Shown piece by piece: positions 1 through 10,900 of a stretch of DNA of 64,000 nucleotides. A program made the position numbers and the translations under genes. This stretch comes from Citrus sinensis (taxonomy: Eukaryota > Streptophyta > Magnoliopsida > Sapindales > Rutaceae), in assembly GCF_022201045.2 (NCBI RefSeq), contig NC_068559.1, forward strand, positions 21,955,501 through 22,019,500, given 5' to 3'. Under the pieces are notes generated by a model that did not search any database, was not told where the DNA came from, and saw only the letters and a program-made list of their open reading frames with translations. Each line of letters begins with the position of its first letter. Positions within the stretch are counted from its first letter, which is position 1.

Positions 1-742
1 AATTCAACCCCACCAAATTCGAACCCAAAGCCAACTGGGGCACATTAAACGGAACCAAAGGCACAGAAGTATTCAAAACAGAAACATTCAACTTCCTATC
101 AACAATATTATAAATAACATTCGTAAGCAACAGTATATAAGACTGAGAAGCATGAGTCCTCTCGCTTTGACACAAAGTCCACAAGTGACCAGCAATATCA
201 GAAAGCAAGCCGGGGCAATAAACTTCAAACTGTCGCAAGCACTCACAAGCTACAGCCCTAGTGTGTCTATCTAATCCGTGATTCGGCCGATTAATAATAG
301 TTAATAACAATTCAACGACATTTTCCAAATACCTAACTTCAAATTCTTTTAACACATCAACTGATATCAAAATCGAAGTTGTTGAGATCAAGAACTGGTC
401 TTTTAAGGCGTAAGTAATGTGGAAATTATCGACGGGAGATTGGACCACGAAACGCAGCGTTTCGATGAGGCGATCGAGGGATTTTGGATTGGTGAAAAGA
501 GTGAGGGAGAATTCTTCGAGGAAAATGATGAGAGCGAGCCTCAAAGGGAAGTCCTTTTTCAGAAGGGAGGTGAGGGCAAGGTCTACGAGGGAAGGGGTTG
601 GGTACTCGGAGGCCCATCTTTGGAGCCGTGCACCGCCGTGCTGGAAATCGCCAATCAGACTCTCCCAGTCTTGCCATGTGAGTGGCTTTGACGCTGCCGA
701 TGATGATGAAGATGATGATGTTGATGAAGCTCTGTCCGTCAT
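1..742 (-). CDS. AP5B1: AP-5 complex subunit beta-like protein (partial, 5' part of the CDS)
   Basis: A reading frame starts at the ATG at 742 on the minus strand and stays open to the window edge, giving 247 residues with no stop and no intron. The N-terminus is a Ser-rich run (MTDRASS...) followed by LTWQDWESLIGDFQ, then alpha-helical leucine-rich sequence (SLVDLALTSLLKKDFPLRL, FEVRYLENVVELLLTIINRP). This resembles the plant AP-5 subunit beta-like family, adaptor-like proteins of late-endosome/lysosome sorting that are built from helical repeats. The plant proteins are above 1000 residues, so most of this gene lies to the left. The family call is from memory of the N-terminal sequence, and the function is inferred from the animal AP-5 complex. 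A generic ARM/HEAT-like protein is the alternative. Confidence 0.72.
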   Translation of the reverse strand, partial: MTDRASSTSSSSSSSAASKPLTWQDWESLIGDFQHGGARLQRWASEYPTPSLVDLALTSLLKKDFPLRLALIIFLEEFSLTLFTNPKSLDRLIETLRFVVQSPVDNFHITYALKDQFLISTTSILISVDVLKEFEVRYLENVVELLLTIINRPNHGLDRHTRAVACECLRQFEVYCPGLLSDIAGHLWTLCQSERTHASQSYILLLTNVIYNIVDRKLNVSVLNTSVPLVPFNVPQLALGSNLVGLN

Positions 743-1507
743 CGTGACCGGTTAAAAAAAGAAACTAGATTCTGAAATTCGACATGGATTTTGATTTGAT
801 TGAATTGTGTGGGAAATGAACCTGTCACTACCGCTACTGCTGCCTCCTCCACTAATTACCGCTTCTTGCAGATTTATCGATATTTACAATTAACTACACA
901 ATAATTAAATATAAATTCAAATGAACCAGAATATTTTTCAAATCGATCAACTAAACCCCTCAATACTTTGACAGTTTATGGTTCATGATCTCAAAATATC
1001 TCACATTGGACCCTTGATTAATGTTGACTTAATTGAAGGGATAATAATCTTAAATAAGATTTCAAACCTCTTTCATTAGTCAATTCTATCATTTTTCATA
1101 TTTTTTTTGTTGTTTATATGATGTGTTAATCTTTCAAACTAGAACTTAAAATTAGCTTTGTAGTTTATTTTGTTATTGATGGGAAATTAAGAATGATTAA
1201 AAAATGAACTAATTTATTTAATTGATTAGGTTTCCTTGAATTTTAAATAACATTAGGAACTTAGTTGTAAATCACATTTATCAAATTTTGAACTATTATG
1301 AATTTATGTATGAAGTATCCCTTTAATATATAACATTATTATAAATAAAGAGAATTTTAAAGATACATAGAAGGGTTAAATTAAGAGAATAAATAAATAA
1401 TATGTTTTGATCACATAAAATAGTAGTCTATTTATAATAAAGCATCCACCGTGTATTTGATTTGTACTAGTAATTTGTGCTGTAAATTACGCAATACACT
1501 GCCGAAG
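743..1507. other. Intergenic: AP5B1-like promoter side and AT-rich spacer
   Basis: About 760 bp between the start codon of the AP-5 beta-like gene (which reads leftwards) and the LINE insertion. It must hold that gene's promoter and 5' UTR. I see no coding frame and no clear element beyond AT-rich sequence. Confidence 0.6.
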
Positions 1508-1524
1508 AGAAGACGCACTCAATG
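1508..1524. repeat. Left target-site duplication of the LINE (17 bp)
   Basis: AGAAGACGCACTCAATG at 1508-1524 recurs exactly at 6967-6983, immediately after an A-tract. This is what target-primed reverse transcription leaves, and it fixes both ends of the element. Confidence 0.95.
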
Positions 1525-1685
1525 CATCACAAAAGAAGAATATAACACAAAATAAATAAACAATTGAAAATTTTTCTTGTCTTGGTACAAGTTTGTCTCG
1601 TCTTGTCTGTATGACAAGTTTCTTCTCTGCAGAATTTAAATTTTCTAGTTAATTTACTTGCCTTTCTCTTTATTCGTCAGTGGCG

Positions 1686-2628
1686 ATGTCTGAAGGAAAC
1701 CCGGAGATCGAGATTAATAATGGTTATGCTCATATCAGTTTGGCTGAGGAGGAGGACGGGGGGCTCATTGTTGAAGGAGACGCTGGCAACGAGGGTGGTC
1801 CAGCGAGCATTGATTTTCGGTTCTGTCTGGTGGGGCAAATTTCTTACGGATAAAGTTATTAACTTCCCTGCCATGAAGAATACAATGGCTTCGATATGGA
1901 GGCCAGGGAAGGGAGTCTGCATTAAGGATTTATCCCCCTCACTTTTTCTATTTCAATTCTTCCATGAAGTGGATGTGAAAAGGGTTCTCGACTCAGGACC
2001 TTGGACATTTGATCAATATATTCTGCTTGTTAAGCGGCTGGAGGAGAAAGAACAGCCTAGGAATGTTCCACTGTACTTTACCTCGTTTTGGACCCAGGTT
2101 TATAACCTTCCAATAGGATTCATGTCTGCAAAAATTTTAAAAGACATTGGCAACTACGTAAGCACTTTTCTGGAATCCGATGAGCATAACTTAATGGGGG
2201 TTTGGCGAAACTATATGCGCATCCGAGTGACTATCGATGTTAGAAAACCTTTGAAGCGAAGGATGAAGCTAAAGAAGGCTGGCGAAGACGGGATTTGGGT
2301 GGATTTTAAATATGAACACCTCAACATCTTTTGCTTTATTTGTGGATTACTTGGCCATATTGAAAAACAGTGTCCTCAATTGTATGAATGCACTTCTAGG
2401 GAGATTGTGAAAGCCTATAGTCACTGGATGAAGGCACCAAATAGAAAAAATGCGATGAACTCCGGCGATCGGTGGCTGAGATCTATCCCACCAGAGGAAG
2501 CTGCTGAGGAAAAAAGAAGGTACGGAGACTTTGCAGTTACCATGGCAATTGACCCAATTCTTGCTGCAAATCCCAGGTATGCCATCCCTAAGAACCTCGA
2601 GGGAACGAGGACGTGGGAAGCATGGTAG
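1686..2628 (+). pseudogene. LINE ORF1: DUF4283 / CCHC zinc-knuckle RNA-binding protein, frameshifted
   Basis: The ATG at 1686 opens an acidic N-terminus (MSEGNPEIEINNG...) that ends with a DFRFCLVG motif and then meets a stop at 1851-1853. The continuation (KFLTDKVINFPAMKNTMASI) is in another frame that stays open to the TAG at 2626-2628. A small indel near 1835-1845 therefore breaks ORF1. The second part has the DUF4283 core (FLFQFFHEVDVKRVLDSGPW) and a zf-CCHC_4 knuckle (CFICGLLGHIEKQC, about 2329-2370). ORF1 proteins of plant L1 elements bind the element RNA. A further open stretch at 2613-2834, in a third register, may be remains of the variable C-terminus. Confidence 0.88.
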
Positions 2629-2917
2629 TTAATAAGAAAGGTGACAGCTTAGTATCTACTAAGACTCTATCACGTGTGAAAGGAAAGCAAGTTGCGGGGG
2701 CAATAAATGCAATTGATATCAATCCGGATTTTGGGGAAGATATGGATGAAGGAATAATTGTTAATTATTGCAAAAGGAGAAGGTCACAGGCTGGATTGTG
2801 CAGCAAAACGGGCTCTGAAGGAGAGGCATCTTAGGCATCTTCCCAAGTATTGCTTTTACCTCTTGAATCAAAAAATGGACCAGTGGTGGGCCCTATAAAT
2901 CAGGCCCACCGAGATCA

Positions 2918-5900
2918 ATGAGTGTCTTAAGCTGGAACTGCCGTGGGCTGGACCAACCACAGACAATTCAAATGCTGGAGGAATGGGCCAAATGTAAGAA
3001 ACTAATTTTTATTTTCCTTATTGAAACTCTTTGTAATAGAAATACTTTAGAAAGATTAAAATCGAAGTTGGGCTATGAGGGGCTGTTTGTCGTTGAGCCT
3101 TTGGGCCGTAGTGGAGGGATTGCCCTCTTTTGGAAAGCAAGCAGCAAAGTGAGATTAATAAAGTTCTCTAGGAACTTCATAGATGTGGAGGTTGAGTATC
3201 AAGAGCTTGGTAAGTGGAGGATGACGGGCTTCTATGGTTTCCCGGAATCCAGTCGTCGGCGCGATTCTTGGAACCTCCTTCGCACTTTATCTGCTGTGTC
3301 ATCTCTTCCTTGGGTGTGCATTGAGGACTTTAATGACCTTTTAGCTGCAAACGAGATGCGAGGAAAGCATAAGCATCCCAATTGGAAGCTATAGGGTTTT
3401 AAACAAGCTGTGTCGGATAGAGGATTACTTGACATCGGCATGGAAGGTTATCAATTTACATGGGAGCGGTCTCGGGGGACGGATAATTGGGTAGAGGAAA
3501 GGTTGGACAGAGTTCTAGCCACTGATCTGTGGATAAGCCGGTTCAAGGAAGCTCGGGTCTGGAGTTTGGAGTCTTCTACCTCAGATCATTTACCTATTTT
3601 TATGGACCCAAAGCCTTTAGCTCATTCCCGTACGCTTAAAAGATTCCGATTTGAGAATATATGGCTGAGAGAGGCAAACTGTGCAGAGGTGGTTCGGTCC
3701 AGCTAGTCTTCCTCGCGTGGGTATCCAATTCAGCAAAAAATTTCAGAGTGTGGGACTACTTTACTTCAATGGGGAGGCCACTTAGCTCAGGATTTCAGAA
3801 ACCATATTTCCGAGTGTAGGAGGCAGATGACTCTCTTGAGGGGGCGTCGTGATTCAGTTGGTCTTGAGGAGTTTTCAGAGGTCAGGAAGCGATTTAATGA
3901 GCTCCTCCACAGCCATGAGGTTTTCTGGAAGCAGAGATCAAGATTGCTTTGGCTCAAGGAAGGGGATATGAATTCTCGATTCTTTCATGCTACGGCAACT
4001 GCAAGAAAGCAAAGGAATTTTATTACGACTCTCTGCAATGCTCAAGGACACTAGTGTACCACCTCGGCTAACATCGATGGTTTGATCTCTGACTACTTCT
4101 CCAATTTATTTACTTCTGATGGTTGTCTAAACGTAGAGTCTTTAGATTGTGTCGAGATAAAAGTTTCTGCTGAGCAGAACAATTTGCTTCTCGAACCTTT
4201 TTCAACTGCTGAGGTTAAAGAGGCCCTTTTCGAAATGCACCCGGACAAATCACCAGGTCCCGACGGTATGAACCCGGCCTTTTATCAGCAATTTTGGCTT
4301 CATGTTGGTGAGGATGTGATGGAGGCATGTTTAAATTTCATTGCTACTTACTCATTTCCTGAGGGCTTAAATGACACATCTACTGTGCTGATCCCTAAGA
4401 AATCAAAACCAGAGTCTCTTTCGGACATGAGGCCTATTGCGTTATGCAATGTCCTATATAAAATTGTCGCAAAAATGCTCTCAAATCGTATGAAAACTGT
4501 TCTAGGCTCTGTAGTGTCTGAATCTCAGAGTGCTTTTATACCGGGTCGAGCCATCACCGATAATATCCTTATATCCTCTGAAATCATGCATTTTTTAAAG
4601 AGGAAACGTCAAGGAAAGGTTGGGGCAACTGCTCTTAAAATCGACATGTCGAAAGCTTATGACCGTATTGAATGAGATTTCTTAGAAGCTATGTTGCTTA
4701 GGCTGGGTTTTGATGGTAAATGGGTGACCTTGATTATGCTATGTGTTTCTACGGTTTGGTATCATGTTATTCGGGATGGGAAGGAGATTGGTCCTATTGT
4801 TCCTAGTAGAAGGCTTCGTCAAGGGGACCCTTTGTCGCTGTACTTATTCATCCTTTGTGCGGAGGGTTTATGTGCTTTAATCTGCAAGAATGAGCGTGCT
4901 GGCTTGCTCCATGGGGTTAAGGTAGCTAGAGGAGCTTCTGTTGTATCTCATTTATTTTTTGCGGATGACTGTTTTTTGTTCTTCAAGGCTACCAACAGTG
5001 AAGCTCATGTGATTAAGCGCATTCTTGGGGTGTATGGTCAGGGGTCAGGCCAGATGGTGAACTTCAGTAAATCCTCAATTTCCTTTAGTTCGAATGTTAA
5101 AGAAGATGTTAAGGAGCAGCTTTGTCATATTTTAGAGGTTAACACTACTGCTAACCATGGCACTTATCTTAGCTTACCCTCTTTTATTGGCAGGAATAAA
5201 AAGGAAGTCTTCAGTTATATTCGATATAGGGTGTGGCAGAAGCTTCACAGCTAGAGTATGAATTTTTTGTCAGGAGTTGGAAAGGAAATTCTGTTAAAAA
5301 CAGTGGCTCAAGCTATTCCCAATTATGCTATGCAGGTTTATCTTTTGCCTCTAGACCTTTGCAAAGAATTAGAAACCATGATGAACTCTTTCTGGTGGGG
5401 AAGCAGACGTGAGGGGCGATGTGGTATTCGCTGGATGAAATGGAATTTACTGTGTAAACCAAAGACCACTGGAGGATTTAGCTTCAAAAACCTTCACGAT
5501 TTCAATGTGGCAATGTTGGGGAAACAAGTTTGGAAGCTGTTAACGTATCTAGAATCTCTTATTGGCCAAATTTTCAAAGCTCGGTATTTCTCTCGCACAT
5601 CTATTGTAGAGGTTGTCTTAGGTCATAATCCAAGTTTTGTGTGGAGATCTCTGTTGGCAGCCAAGCATATTATTGTTCGCAGTAGTAGGATCCAAGTTGG
5701 CAGTGGTCAGAACACTCTCATCGGGTCGGATCCTTGGCTTCCTGATGTAGATAATGGGTTTATTTCCACCAACTTAAATGAAAGTTAGCTTCAACTCCAG
5801 TCAGCAGTTTGATGGTCCCTGGGCAGCGTAGATGGGACTATGATGTAGTGGCAGATCTCTTTGATACTCGAGACCGAAACCTCATTTTGAAAATCCCACT

Positions 5901-6925
5901 GAGTTCTCAAAGAGATAAGGATGTTTGGTACTGGATGGCTGACCCCCATGGGTTGTATACTGTTCAGAGTTGTTATAGATTACTTAATAACTATGTCAAC
6001 GCCCCATCTTCTGGTATTTAGAGAAAATTTTGGAGCTTGGAGGTGCCTAGTAAGGTGAAGGTTTTTCTTTGGCGAGCTCCGCAAAATGTGCTTCCCACCA
6101 CCGATAATCTTATTTGGAAGAGAGTCGAGGTAATGCCTATATGTTCCCTTTGCAATCAGTAAAAAGAAACTGCTGTGCATGCTTTGGTGAACTGTGTTTT
6201 TGCTCAGACTTGTTGGCTAACTTCTTCTCTTCGTTTAATTGGACCTCAACATTCTTTTTTTAATTGGTTGGAGCTTGTTTTTTCTTGCTGTAATAAAGAG
6301 ATGTGTAACCTTGTTGCCATGATATGTTGGAGGATCTGGTACTGGAGGAATGAGAAAGTTTGGAATAACAAAGTCTGTAATGTGTGTCATGTCCTCAACT
6401 CTGCTGGAAATTATTTGTTTCAATGGCAAACTGCGAGGCAGAAATCTGATGTCGATAATGCTACTTGTTTCCAAGGCTGTCATGGGGCAATTTGCTGGAC
6501 ACCTCCTCAGTTAGGTTGGCTTAAGTGTAATGTTGATGCCGCAACATTTTCAGCTCAAGGAAAAGTAAGTTATGGAGGGGTCATTCGCAAGTCTGATGGG
6601 CTTTTTGTGGTAGCTTGCTGTGCATTTGTCCTGGGTAGTTTTGGTGCAAGGGATGCTGAAGCGGCATTTGTCTTGTGTTGTAGTAGAAATTGACTGCATT
6701 CAGGTTTTTAAAGCTCTCACAGCAAGCTATTCTTGTCCGAATGGGTATGGTTTTATTCTTGATGATTGTCTAGCTTTAGCTAAGTCTATAGGAGATATTG
6801 AGTTCTCTTTTGTTCGAAGGTCTGCGAACACTGCCGCCCATGTTACCGCTCGGGTAGGGGGTTCTTTGTCAAGCTTTGAGGAGTGGAGTCATGTTCCACC
6901 TCCTTGGTTATTTACTTCTCTGTAA
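2918..6925 (+). pseudogene. LINE ORF2: endonuclease - reverse transcriptase - RNase H polyprotein, disrupted
   Basis: Domains in order: an exonuclease/endonuclease/phosphatase-type endonuclease (starts MSVLSWNCRGL at 2918; SDHLP near 3585); reverse transcriptase (PDKSPGPDGMNPAFY near 4235, SAFIPGRAITDN near 4530, KIDMSKAYDR near 4640, catalytic FADD near 4960); a zf-RVT-like region (FWSLEVPSKVKVFLWRA near 6030); and an RNase H-like domain (WLKCNVDAA near 6520). In-frame stops lie at 3392, 3704, 4052, 4673, 5252, 6019 and 6160. Net frameshifts occur near 5786 and near 6690, and the last frame ends at 6923-6925. Several stops replace an expected Trp, for example after AYDRIE. The copy is inactive. 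Confidence 0.92.
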
Positions 6926-6966
6926 TCTTTGCCTTTTAATGAAGTTTCCAGTTTGAAAAAAAAAAA

Positions 6967-6983
6967 AGAAGACGCACTCAATG
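6967..6983. repeat. Right target-site duplication of the LINE (17 bp)
   Basis: Exact copy of 1508-1524, placed directly after the A-tail of the element. Confidence 0.95.
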
Positions 6984-7995
6984 GAAAATGTGAAGTGGGG
7001 GATAGATGTATTAATTTATAACATAAACATTTTCAATAGGAATACAGAAAGAGGGACCAATTTGGTAGAAAGAAAAAATAGTCTATATTATGAAAATTAT
7101 AAAAAAATTTAGTACTCCGATGTTATTATTCCTTTCCCATTTATATTACAAATTATCTCAATGAACAATGAGCGGCAAAATCCACCGTCTCTCCTAACTG
7201 TTTATCATTGAGATTTGAAACCCTAAACCCTATCTCTTTCCTGCTTTTGGCGGATTTAAAATTTCATTCTCAATTTCTCAGTGCTCCATCAATTCTTCAG
7301 CAATGAAGGTAAAGTTGAAATTTGATTCCTCTTAAATTTATGAGGAAGTTTATTGAAAGGCGAATTGATCATTTTCAATTGATTCTGGGATATTACCCTG
7401 TATAGTGCACAGGAAATGGCGTTAGCACTTGTATTTTATTTTATTTATTTTTGCTTTCTGTTCGATATTTAAGTTCATATAAAACTTTTCATTATTTCTC
7501 TTACTTCTCAATCCTAAATTAAACTAGGCATCTCATATTTCTTTATTTGGCTTATTTTTAACGAACAACTTTCACTTATTGCAGATGCCTAGTTTCCATG
7601 AAATGATAGAACACTGTTCAATGTTCCATTACCGCAAAATGTGACATCAGGATATGTAAGTTGACAGTACATTGTCAAATTAAACTTCTTATTTCTCGTG
7701 AATATATACGTAATTTCTCAAATGGAATAGTACATTGTTTTGACAGTATATACTCATCACACATATTTAGCTAGTACTTTCTGCATCATAAGGCAACAGG
7801 TCGCTACTTTTCAATTTTTTCTAGATGAATATGCAAATAAATAGAACTATAATGGCCTTTAGTATTATATTTATGGTTCTTATTGCTCATATTGTAGATG
7901 AAGCAACTCATTCTGCAAATGGTTTGCTCTGAATTACAACTTTGAATTTTCCTCATAAGAAAGCAACTGAGAGGGAGAATCAATAGTTGAGGCAA
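6984..7995 (+). promoter_or_regulatory. PRORP promoter and 5' leader with a probable leader intron
   Basis: This stretch lies upstream of the PRORP start codon. A telo-box-like AAACCCTAAACCCT (7218-7231) sits where a core promoter or 5' UTR would be expected. Such boxes are common upstream of plant genes for translation and organelle gene expression. A donor-like CAATGAAG|GTAAAG at 7308/7309 suggests a first leader exon, and several acceptor-like sites follow (for example near 7584 and 7898). ATG triplets in the leader (7303 onwards) would make short upstream ORFs. The transcript start and splice choice are not determined. Confidence 0.55.
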
Positions 7996-10900
7996 ATGCT
8001 GCGTGGAAACTTTCTCACTCCTTCACTCATCAGAACCTCCCCTTTCTTGACATTCCTCTCCAAAATCTCATTGCCATTAATGCATCAAAGTAATTGCCAC
8101 ACCTACCGTCCACTTCTTTGCTGGCATATGCACTCCTTCACTAAACCCATCACTGATATTAAGCAAAATCGCTTCTCTGCGGACTTAACAACTGGTTTAT
8201 GCACCCTTGCTTTCTCTAAGAAATCAACTGTTAATGAATCCTCAGCCCCAAATACAGGCACTATGTCAAATAAATCAAAGAAGAAAGCACGCCGAGAATC
8301 TCCTGAGGGAGTGCTTAGACATAAGCTTGATATGTGTTCCAAGCGTGGCGATGTTTTTGAAGCCCTACGCTTATATGATGATGCACGAAGTAATGGCATC
8401 ACGCTCAGCCAACACCACTATAATGTATTGCTCTATGTATGTTCTTGTAAATGTGGTTCCGAATCAAGTGAAAATGGGGATAGAGAAAATGACTTGAATC
8501 TGGGTCTTAAAAGGGGTTTTGAAATTTTTCAGCAGATGATTACTGATAAAGTTGATCCGAATGAGGCTACATTTACGAGCGTGGCTAGGCTGGCTGTTGC
8601 CAAGGAGGACCCAGAAATGGCTTTTGATTTAGTGAAGCAAATGAAGAGTTTCGGCATTCCACCTAAGCTAAGATCGTATGGACCAGCTTTGTTTGGTTTC
8701 TGTAAGTTGGGTAATACAGATAAAGCTTATGAAGTTGATGCACACATGGGTGAATCAGGGGTGGTGCCTGAAGAGCCTGAGCTTTCTGCTCTTTTAAAAC
8801 TCAGTGTTGATGCAAAGAAGGTTGACAAGGTGTATGAGATATTGCATCGGTTGCGGACCTTGGTGAGGCAAGTTTCAGAATCGACTTTTAAAATTATTGA
8901 AGATTGGTTTGACTCTGTGGATGCTGCAGAAATTGGGGTGCTAAATTGGGATGTAAGCAAAGTAAGGGAAGGAATTGTTAGAGGTGGAGGTGGGTGGCAT
9001 GGGCAAGGGTGGTTGGGGAGTGGGAAATGGAGGGTAGAGAGGACTCAGATAGATGAGAATGGTGTTTGCTGTTCTTGCAATGAGAGGCTTGTTTGTATTG
9101 ATATTGATCCAAGAGAAACTGAAAACTTTGCTAGCTCATTATCCAACTTGGCTTGCCAAAGAGAGGTTAGATCTGATTTCAATAAGTTCCAGGTACAACG
9201 TTAACTTCCTTGCTTCTTTTTCTTTTTCTTTTTTTCTTTCTTTCTTTAGGGCACAAGTAATGAAGTTCTTTATGATGGTGATGGATTTCAGTTACTGCTT
9301 ATTTCGCATTCTTCTAATAGCATAACTTCTTTGTGGGACTGGGAAAAACCATATTTTTGTATATTAGTAATTGGAGTTTTAAAACTTCTTTCTTTTCTTT
9401 TTTTGGCCGCCCCCTTCAAAACCTAATTCGCATTCAAAGTATGGAGAAGTAGAGGTTCAATTTTGGGAATTAGTCTTCAATTTAGATTCATCAAATTCAA
9501 AGTTTGAGAAGTTATTGAAGAATTTAGTGATTTTTTTTGTTTTTTTGGGGCTTGAATGCTTGCCGAATACCAATAGTTTGATTGATAATAATATAATATG
9601 CAATAAGTTGAGTTCCAAAATCTGGGATTTTGACGTGATTTGACTTGTGTAAGCTATATGGTCTCATTTGATCATACATATATGCAATACATATAATTGG
9701 AGTGCTATAATGGTAGTTGATGGCCAATACTTGCAAGGAGCTGATTTCAAACATCTAGGAATTTGACTTGGTTAGATTTGACCTGTGTATTCATTTAACT
9801 ATTTAATTATGATAAGTGGGTCTTATTTGATCAAACTTCTAAAGTTAATGTTATTTTTGTGCTCTGATAACTAGAATGATTTTTCTATTTTGCTTTATAA
9901 ACAGATTGATTTGGCTAGTATTTTGTTTTTAGTTTCTTAGAATATTGTTACTAAGTCAATGGTCAATTTGCTGATTCTGTATGCTTCTGGAAAATGATAT
10001 ATATAATGACTTTGGTGAACTCCTGACTCGCTAAGAAGATGAACTTGTGCAGGAGTGGCTAGGTCGGCATGGTCCATTTGATGCTGTCATAGATGGTGCA
10101 AATGTAGGTCTTGTCAATCAACATAATTTTAGCTTTTACCAGGTAAAGAAGATGTTGAGGATTATTAGCCAAAGTTTTAATGTATTTAAACCATTTTATT
10201 AAGATGGGGTTCTTTTGGTTGTAGCTCAATACTGTTGTAAACCGATTACGACAAATGAGTCCATCGAAGAGAATGCCACTGGTTATTTTACATAAAGGTC
10301 GTGTCAGTGGGGGTCCTGCTCAGATCCCTAAAAACAAGAAGTTGTTGGACATATGGAGGGATGGCGGTGCTCTATACACGACACCACCTGGTTCTAATGA
10401 TGATTGGTAAGTCCCGTTTGGAGTTACTTTGTGAAGCAATATGTGTGTGTATATGTAGTTAGTGCCTCCGGCATTGGAAGAAGTTGCCAAAAGACAAACA
10501 TATGTTGAACTTCTTTTGTTAAAAATTTTTGCAGTCAGTGGATTGAAATCAATCATTTTTTAATGTTTTTGTAACTTATAGTTCTTGAATTCTTGGTCCA
10601 GATAATGGAAAAGTGGGGACATCCATGTTTATATATCTACATATAGATGCATTAATTGATTACCAGTGTATGGTTAACTAGTTGGTTCAATTTGGAGTTT
10701 GCATCTCGTTCACACTAGGCTAGAAGGGGTTTAGTTTACATTTTTGTAATATTTGAAAATAAAAAATCTTAACTGAAATCATTAGTTTGGATGTGGTTCT
10801 GTTATTAGCCACTTTGTGATTAGTGACACCAAATTAGGCTTTTTTTGTTTTTGTTTTTTTTCCTGTTATGCTTAATTTATTTTAGTTAACTATGATAGCT

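Larger units (their letters stand above)
1525..6966 (+). mobile_element. Full-length plant LINE-1 (non-LTR) retrotransposon, decayed
   Basis: The 5442-bp unit lies between perfect 17-bp duplications and ends in an A-tail (6956-6966). It has a short 5' UTR, an ORF1 with DUF4283 and a CCHC knuckle, and an ORF2 with endonuclease, reverse transcriptase, a zf-RVT-like region and a terminal RNase H-like domain. This is the standard plant L1 order. Both ORFs are broken by stops and frameshifts, so the copy should not move by itself. The exact duplication and clear tail indicate that insertion was not very ancient. The target is the spacer between the AP-5 beta-like gene and PRORP. Confidence 0.95.
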
